9,261 nt of DNA from Pseudomonadota bacterium (GTDB lineage Bacteria > Pseudomonadota > Gammaproteobacteria > Burkholderiales > Burkholderiaceae_C), in contig JAEWPH010000199.1 in the NCBI GenBank assembly GCA_023460715.1, positions 1-9,261 on the forward strand. The letters run 5' to 3'. Below the pieces are notes generated by a model, which saw nothing but the letters and a program-made list of their open reading frames with translations, did no database searches and was not told the DNA's origin. A program made the translations under genes and the position numbers. Below, piece after piece: positions 5,381 to 9,261 of this stretch; within the stretch, counting starts at the first letter, position 1; each line of letters opens with the position of its first letter.

Positions 5381-5445
5381 CTTTGCTATCTTATGAATAG
5401 CTGCTTGCGCTTGATCCATAAGCGCCGGAGGCCGATTTGACTCAA
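5381..5445 (+). repeat. Dispersed two-hairpin intergenic repeat, copy A
   Basis: Stem 1 is GCTAT (5385-5389) with ATAGC (5397-5401). Stem 2 is GCGCTT (5407-5412) with AAGCGC (5420-5425). The tail GGAGGCCGA (5427-5435) follows. The same arrangement recurs at 8401-8465. From memory, closely similar elements are common between genes in Acidovorax and relatives. It lies between the end of the DUF924 gene and the radical SAM promoter. Confidence 0.75.
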
Positions 5446-5461
5446 AAGGTGCAGCACCGGA

Positions 5462-6001
5462 TCAGAACGAGCTGCCCGGCTGCTCCAGGAACGCACGTTC
5501 CTCCGCCGTCGAGGTGCGCCCCAGCACCGCGTTGCGGTGGGGAAAGCGGCCGAAGCGCTCCACGATCACGTGGTGGCGGTGAGCGAAGTCGAGGTTGTTG
5601 GCATTGCCTAACGCGGTGAAGAGCGCCACCGAAGCCTCCTGCACCCGCAGCGATTCGCTGTGCATGTACGGCATGTAGACGAAGGCGCGTTGCTGCGGCG
5701 CCAGCGCGGCGTCGTCCTGGCGCGCCACGCACTCCTGCGCCAGCACCAAGGCCATGCCGTCCTGCGCGAAGGCGCGGGCGTCGTCGCGGAACAGGTTGCG
5801 GGAGAACTGGTCGAGCACCAGGATCTCCGCCAGCCGCCCCGCGGCGGTGCTGCGCCATGTCCACAGCTCGCCCTGGGCGGCGCTGGCATGCAACGCCGCG
5901 AAGCGATCGCGGATGGCCGCGTCGAACGCCGCGTCCTTTTGGAACCATTGTTGGGGCGTGCTCTGGTCGAACCAGAAGTGCAGAACGTCTTGTGCAGTCA
6001 T
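5462..6001 (-). CDS. DUF924 family protein
   Basis: This is a 179-residue, probably soluble and mainly helical protein of unknown function. Family landmarks in order are DVLHFWFDQSTPQQWF (5-20), ELWTW (45-49), ILVLDQFSRNLFRD (60-73), the AFVYMPYMHSE block (106-116), NNLDFAHRH (135-143), and FGRFPHRNAVLGR (150-162) followed by STAEERAFL. The fold has been described as TPR-like in related structures, but no reaction is known. The start MTAQDVL at 5999-6001 is chosen because homology begins there; in-frame ATGs 9 and 18 codons upstream are possible, and no strong ribosome site separates them. It is a single gene, divergent from the M20 gene, with a dispersed repeat 17 bases after its stop. It is not in an operon with the radical SAM gene, which has its own promoter. 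Confidence 0.85.
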   Translation of the reverse strand: MTAQDVLHFWFDQSTPQQWFQKDAAFDAAIRDRFAALHASAAQGELWTWRSTAAGRLAEILVLDQFSRNLFRDDARAFAQDGMALVLAQECVARQDDAALAPQQRAFVYMPYMHSESLRVQEASVALFTALGNANNLDFAHRHHVIVERFGRFPHRNAVLGRTSTAEERAFLEQPGSSF

Positions 6002-6085
6002 GGCGACAGTATCGCGGCCCTGCGGCATGGCAGGGCGGGCCTGGCGCGGGCGCATCGCCCGCCCGCCCGCCCAAGGCCTATGGCC

Positions 6086-6126
6086 GGAAAACGAGATTGG
6101 TTATGCGTTTTTTATCGTTCTCTTAA
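6086..6126. promoter_or_regulatory. AT-rich island in the divergent DUF924/M20 upstream region
   Basis: This is the only AT-rich stretch of the 209-base divergent gap. It includes TTGGTT (6097-6102), a run of six T (6108-6113) and TTAA (6123-6126). AACGA (6090-6094) and TCGTT (6115-6119) are inverted relative to each other. A promoter or regulator site is likely here, but no good -35/-10 pair could be assigned in either direction. The rest of the gap (6002-6085 and 6127-6200) is GC-rich with nothing clear. Confidence 0.35.
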
Positions 6127-6201
6127 GGGGGCGCGCTCCGCAGAATCCGCCGCTTCCCCTGGCGCCCGCGGCGCGTTCGACACCGCCCCGCCGGGGACAG
6201 C

Positions 6202-6205
6202 GGAG
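6202..6205 (+). promoter_or_regulatory. Ribosome binding site supporting a TTG start
   Basis: GGAG lies five bases before TTG at 6211. No ATG occurs in frame until 6241, which would remove ten residues and sit very close to the conserved RRDLHAHPE motif. TTG at 6220 is a second possibility. Confidence 0.55.
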
Positions 6206-6210
6206 CCCCC

Positions 6211-7416
6211 TTGCCACGATTGACCGAGAGCTTTGCCGATATGGCCCCCTTCGTGGCCCTGCGGCGCGACCTGCACGCCCACCCCGAACTGGGCTTTGAA
6301 GAACACCGCACCAGCGCCCTGGTGGCCGAGCGCCTGCGGGCGTGGGGCATCGGCGTGCACACGGGCATCGCCGGCACCGGGCTGGTGGGAGTGCTGCACG
6401 GCCGCCACGCAGGCACCCGCACCATCGGCCTGCGCGCCGACATGGATGCGCTGCCGCTGGAGGAAGAGAACCACTTCGCCCACCGTTCGCAGCACGCGGG
6501 CCGCATGCACGCCTGCGGGCACGACGGCCACACCACCATGCTGCTGGCTGCGGCGTGGCACCTGGCGCGCACGCGGGACTTCGCCGGCACCGTGCATTTC
6601 ATCTTCCAACCGGCCGAGGAGATGGGCAAGGCGGGCGCGCGCAAGATGATCGACGAGGGCCTGTTCGATCGCTTTCCGTGCGACGCCGTCTTCGGCCTGC
6701 ACAACTTCGCGCTCGAGCACGTGGGCGCGTTCGCGCTCAACCACGGGGCGCTCATGGCGTCCAGCAACACCTTCCGCATCACGCTCACCGGGCGCGGCAC
6801 GCATGCTTCGCTGCCGCACACGGGCATCGACCCGGTGGCGGCCACCATCGACCTGGCGCAGCAGCTGCAGACCATCGTGGCGCGGCATGTGGATTCGCGC
6901 GAGCGGGCGCTGCTGGCCGTCACGCAGATCCAGGGCTCCGACGCGCCCAACGTGATCCCCGACACCGCCTGGGTGGGCGGCACGGTGCGCACCTTTTCCG
7001 TCACCGCGCTCGACGCCATCGAAGCCGCCCTGCGCACGATGGCCGAGCACACGGCGCGGGCCCATGGCTGCACGGCCGACATCCAGTTCCGCCGCGCCTC
7101 GCCGCCCGTGGTCAACCACCCGGCCGAGGCCCGCTTCGCCGGCGAGGTGATGCGCGAGATCGCGGGCGACGACCGCGTGGACGAGCAGTTCCCGGCCGTG
7201 CTCAGCGCCGAGGACTTCGCCCACATGCTGCAGGTGCGGCCCGGCTGCTATGCCTTCATCGGCAACGGCCCGGGCGACCACCGCCTGCCCGGCCACGGCA
7301 GCGGCCCCTGCCTGATCCACAACCGGTCGTACGACTTCAACGACGACATCCTCGCCACCGGCGCCAGCTACTTCGTGCGGCTGGCCGAGCGGTGGCTCCA
7401 CCCCGACAGGACCTGA
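6211..7416 (+). CDS. M20 family amidohydrolase (HipO/AbgA-like, M20D)
   Basis: This is a 401-residue cytoplasmic metal-dependent amidohydrolase. Motifs are RRDLHAHPELGFEE (18-31), RADMDALPLEEE (75-86), HACGHDGHTTML (100-111), FQPAEEMGKAG (132-142), GLHN (162-165), GRGTHASLPHTGIDP (194-208, the lid/dimerisation domain insertion), EDFAHML (344-350), and CLIHNRSYDFND (367-378). Expected metal ligands are C102, H104, E137, H164 and H370, with E136 as the general base. Relatives hydrolyse hippurate, N-acetyl amino acids, indole-acetyl amino acids or p-aminobenzoyl-glutamate, releasing an acid and an amino acid. The substrate here is unknown. The start is TTG, preceded by GGAG. It is followed after four bases by the Bug solute-binding gene, so the two are almost certainly co-transcribed and the substrate probably enters through that transport function. 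Confidence 0.9.
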   Translation: MPRLTESFADMAPFVALRRDLHAHPELGFEEHRTSALVAERLRAWGIGVHTGIAGTGLVGVLHGRHAGTRTIGLRADMDALPLEEENHFAHRSQHAGRMHACGHDGHTTMLLAAAWHLARTRDFAGTVHFIFQPAEEMGKAGARKMIDEGLFDRFPCDAVFGLHNFALEHVGAFALNHGALMASSNTFRITLTGRGTHASLPHTGIDPVAATIDLAQQLQTIVARHVDSRERALLAVTQIQGSDAPNVIPDTAWVGGTVRTFSVTALDAIEAALRTMAEHTARAHGCTADIQFRRASPPVVNHPAEARFAGEVMREIAGDDRVDEQFPAVLSAEDFAHMLQVRPGCYAFIGNGPGDHRLPGHGSGPCLIHNRSYDFNDDILATGASYFVRLAERWLHPDRT

Positions 7417-7420
7417 CCCC

Positions 7421-8398
7421 ATGGCTTTCTCCGCATCCTCCTTCGCCCCGACCCGCCGCGCCGTGCTGGCCGCCACCCTGCTGCTGGGCCTGGCCGGCGC
7501 CGCGCAGGCCGAGCGCGTGATCCGCATCGTCGTGCCCTTCGGCCCGGGCGCCACGCAGGACACCGTGGCCCGCACCTTCAGCAACGAACTGGGCCAGGCC
7601 CTGGGCGCCACCGTGGTGGTGGACAACCGCGCGGGCGCTGGCGGCACGCTGGGCACCGCGCAGGTCGCCAAGGCCGCGGCGGACGGCAACACGCTGGTGC
7701 TGGCCGCCGCCAGCCACCACCTGGCCAGCCACCTGTACGCCAAGCTGCCGTACGACCCGGTGAAGGACTTCGTCGGCGTCTCGTTCCTGGGCCGCTCGGG
7801 CTACGTGGTGGGCGTGCCCGCCGCGTCCGGCATCACCTCGGTGGCGGACCTGATCGCCAAGGCCAAGGCGCAGCCCGGCGCGTTCAACTACGCCTCGGCG
7901 GGCAATGGCAGCGCATCGCACCTGGCCACTGCGTCGCTGGCCGCACAGGCCGGCATCCAGCTGCAGCACATTCCGTTCAAGTCGACCGGCGACGCCACCA
8001 CCGAGCTGCTGGCCGGCCGCGTGCAGGTGGTGACGGGCGCCACCATCGGCATGATCCCGTTCCGCAGCGACCCGCGCGTGAAGCTGCTGGCGTACTCCGG
8101 CACGGCGCGCTCGCGCTTCCTGCCCGAGCTGCCCACGGTGGCCGAGTCCGGTCTGCCCGGCTATGCCTTCGACACCTGGCTGGGCCTGCTCGCCCCAGCC
8201 GCCACGCCGCCGGCCGAGGTGGAGCGCATCAACGCCGCCGTGCGCAAGGTGCTGGCCGACCCGGTGGTGCAGGAGCGCCTGGCACGCGTGGGCGTCGAGG
8301 CCGGCACGCTGCCCGCGGCCGAGTTCCAGGCGCTGCTGCGCGCCGACGATGTGGCGGCCGGCCAGCTGGTGAAAGCGGCCGGGGTGCGTATCGATTGA
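7421..8398 (+). CDS. Bug-family tripartite tricarboxylate transporter substrate-binding protein
   Basis: This 325-residue periplasmic protein has a signal peptide with a basic TRRAVL start (11-16), a hydrophobic core (LAATLLLGLAGAA), and probable cleavage after AQA at residue 30. TRRAVL is close to, but not a full match for, a twin-arginine motif. Mature-domain family features are IVVPFGPGATQD (36-47), VDNRAGAGGTLG (67-78), LPYDPVKDF (109-117), FNYASAGNGSASHL (145-158), HIPFKS (163-168), ELLAGRVQ (185-192), LPTVAESGLPGY (237-248) and WLGLLAPAATPP (253-264). Bug proteins capture carboxylates and similar small ligands in a Venus-flytrap cleft. No TctA/TctB-type membrane subunits are adjacent, which is common for the expanded Bug sets of betaproteobacteria. 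The four-base gap to the amidohydrolase gene implies shared expression, and the ligand may be that enzyme's substrate. Confidence 0.92.
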   Translation: MAFSASSFAPTRRAVLAATLLLGLAGAAQAERVIRIVVPFGPGATQDTVARTFSNELGQALGATVVVDNRAGAGGTLGTAQVAKAAADGNTLVLAAASHHLASHLYAKLPYDPVKDFVGVSFLGRSGYVVGVPAASGITSVADLIAKAKAQPGAFNYASAGNGSASHLATASLAAQAGIQLQHIPFKSTGDATTELLAGRVQVVTGATIGMIPFRSDPRVKLLAYSGTARSRFLPELPTVAESGLPGYAFDTWLGLLAPAATPPAEVERINAAVRKVLADPVVQERLARVGVEAGTLPAAEFQALLRADDVAAGQLVKAAGVRID

Positions 8399-8400
8399 TC

Positions 8401-8465
8401 GAAAGCTATTGTTTTTGTAGCTATGTGCGCTTAATGGATAAGCGCTAGAGGCCGAAAAGGCTTTA
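8401..8465 (+). repeat. Dispersed two-hairpin intergenic repeat, copy B
   Basis: GCTAT (8405-8409) faces GTAGC (8417-8421). GCGCTTA (8427-8433) pairs with TAAGCGC (8439-8445), and the tail TAGAGGCCGA (8446-8455) follows. It has the same order and orientation as the element at 5381-5445. It occupies almost the whole gap between the Bug gene and the convergent kinase gene, so it may also serve as a transcript end. Confidence 0.75.
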
Positions 8466-8469
8466 AATC

Positions 8470-9261
8470 TCAGGTGCTTGCCTGCGGCGGCGCTGGCCGC
8501 ACGGCGGGCAGCCGCACGGTGGCGCAGAGCCCGCCGCCGGCCCGGTTGTGCAGCGCCAGGGTGCCGCCCTGCGTCTGCGCGCATTCGCGGGCGATCGACA
8601 GGCCCAGGCCGACCCCGCTGCGGCCCGGGCCGCGCGCGCCGTCCAGCTGGTGGAAGGGCTCCAGCACCTGCTCCAGCTGCGCCGGGTCGATGCCCGGGCC
8701 TGTGTCGAGCACACGGATCTCCAGCGCGTGCGGCGCGGCGCCGGTGCTGGCGTCGGCGCACGTCTGCGCTTCCAGCACCACGGCTGTGCCGGCGTGGCGC
8801 AGGGCGTTCTCCACCAGATTGGCCAGCGCGCGCCGCAGGGCCAGCGGCCGGCAGCGCCACACCAGCGGGGACGGGCAGGCGCCCACCGACACGGCTTGCC
8901 CGCGCTGCTGGTAGCGCTGCGCCAGCGTGTGCAGCAGGGCCGCGATGTCGGTGGCGGCGGCCGGCTCGGCCTGCGCGTCGGCGCGGGCGAAGTCCAGCGT
9001 GGTGGCCACCAGCGCCTCCAGCTCGGCCACGCTCTCCAGCAGGCCGGTGCGCAGGGCGGGGTCGTCCACCAGTTCGGCCTGCAGGCGCAGCTCGGTGATG
9101 GGCGTGCGCAGGTCGTGGCTGACGGCGGCCAGCAGGCGCGTGCGGGCGTCGCGGTGCCGGGCGATGCGCTGCTGCATGGCGTTGAACTGGCGCGTGAGTT
9201 CGCGTGCCTCGCGCGGGCCGCGCAAGGGCAGCGCGGGCTGGGGCCGGCCGTAGTCCACGCG
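8470..9261 (-). CDS. Sensor histidine kinase, C-terminal part (partial)
   Basis: 263 residues are visible; the N-terminus (sensor and membrane segments) lies beyond the right edge, and the frame stays open to the last base. Numbered from the edge, LPLRGPREARELTRQFNAMQQRI (positions 11-33) is the end of a HAMP linker. AAVSHDLRTPITELRL (45-60) is the H-box with phospho-acceptor H49. LANLVENALRHAG (146-158) is the N-box with N152. DTGPGI (186-191) is the G1 box, and SGVGLGLSI (215-223) the G2 box that closes the ATP lid. It is therefore an EnvZ/QseC-like (HisKA plus HATPase_c) inner-membrane kinase that phosphorylates a response regulator, expected upstream outside the window. It converges on the M20-Bug operon. 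A link to carboxylate uptake, as in TctD/TctE systems, is possible but unsupported by the visible part. Confidence 0.92.
   Translation of the reverse strand, partial: RVDYGRPQPALPLRGPREARELTRQFNAMQQRIARHRDARTRLLAAVSHDLRTPITELRLQAELVDDPALRTGLLESVAELEALVATTLDFARADAQAEPAAATDIAALLHTLAQRYQQRGQAVSVGACPSPLVWRCRPLALRRALANLVENALRHAGTAVVLEAQTCADASTGAAPHALEIRVLDTGPGIDPAQLEQVLEPFHQLDGARGPGRSGVGLGLSIARECAQTQGGTLALHNRAGGGLCATVRLPAVRPAPPQAST

Noticed and set aside
5996..6013. A second SOS-like site near the DUF924 start (GACAGTAT).
   Set aside because: Only one half-site (ACAG) is present; no CTGT lies eight bases away, so it is not a LexA box.
6112..7743. Long minus-strand frames (543 and 367 codons) opposite the M20 gene.
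   Set aside because: They are antisense shadows of the M20 gene, whose frame carries all the catalytic motifs, and they show no ribosome site or domain.
5381..8465. Treating the two dispersed repeats as the flanks of a mobile element carrying DUF924, M20 and Bug genes.
   Set aside because: The copies are diverged, no transposase or target duplication is visible, and such repeats are probably common in the genome. The enclosed genes are ordinary in composition.
7337..8860. A 507-codon minus-strand frame spanning the Bug gene and the kinase.
   Set aside because: It crosses the dispersed repeat and is antisense to a clear Bug protein. The kinase boxes lie in a different frame ending at 8470.
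1..9261. tRNA, rRNA, CRISPR, prophage or toxin-antitoxin content.
   Set aside because: No cloverleaf, repeat-spacer array, integrase, transposase or small overlapping toxin/antitoxin pair was seen on either strand.

Overview
The window is GC-rich, densely packed bacterial chromosome. Codon usage, the protein families present, and a pair of short dispersed intergenic repeats resemble betaproteobacteria of the Comamonadaceae (Acidovorax-like). That assignment is inferred from recognised sequence style and was not tested by a search. No rRNA, tRNA, transposase, integrase, phage gene or CRISPR array is visible.

Left block (1-1335, minus strand): the start of a chaperone-usher surface-pilus operon of the spore coat U (SCPU/Csu) type. 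It has two secreted SCPU-domain subunit genes and the first 31 codons of a third gene, overlapping the second, which by position should be the periplasmic chaperone. A 308-base leader/intergenic stretch (1336-1643) holds several hairpins and an AT-rich inverted repeat. Next come a minus-strand class-I glutamine-amidotransferase-like hydrolase (peptidase C26, PuuD-like; 1644-2516) and, divergently, a small HPF/RaiA-type ribosome-associated protein (2765-3112). Their shared upstream region contains stacked palindromes.

Central block (3154-5314, minus strand): a two-gene operon of a radical SAM protein with a C-terminal helix-hairpin-helix (TIGR03916-like, putative DNA modification/repair) and a DUF4130/TIGR03915-like partner, joined by an ATGA overlap. 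A near-consensus LexA (SOS) box lies exactly over the GTG start codon. A sigma-70-like -35/-10 pair places the expected transcription start at that same codon, so the operon looks DNA-damage-inducible and probably leaderless. This is the most interesting part of the window.

Right block: a DUF924 gene (minus, 5462-6001) is divergent from an M20 amidohydrolase gene (TTG start, 6211-7416). Four bases after the latter comes a Bug-family periplasmic solute-binding protein gene (7421-8398). The pair suggests uptake and hydrolysis of an N-acyl or amide compound. A 3'-truncated view of a sensor histidine kinase (8470 to the window edge, minus) converges on it. Copies of the same dispersed two-hairpin repeat sit at about 5381-5445 and 8401-8465.
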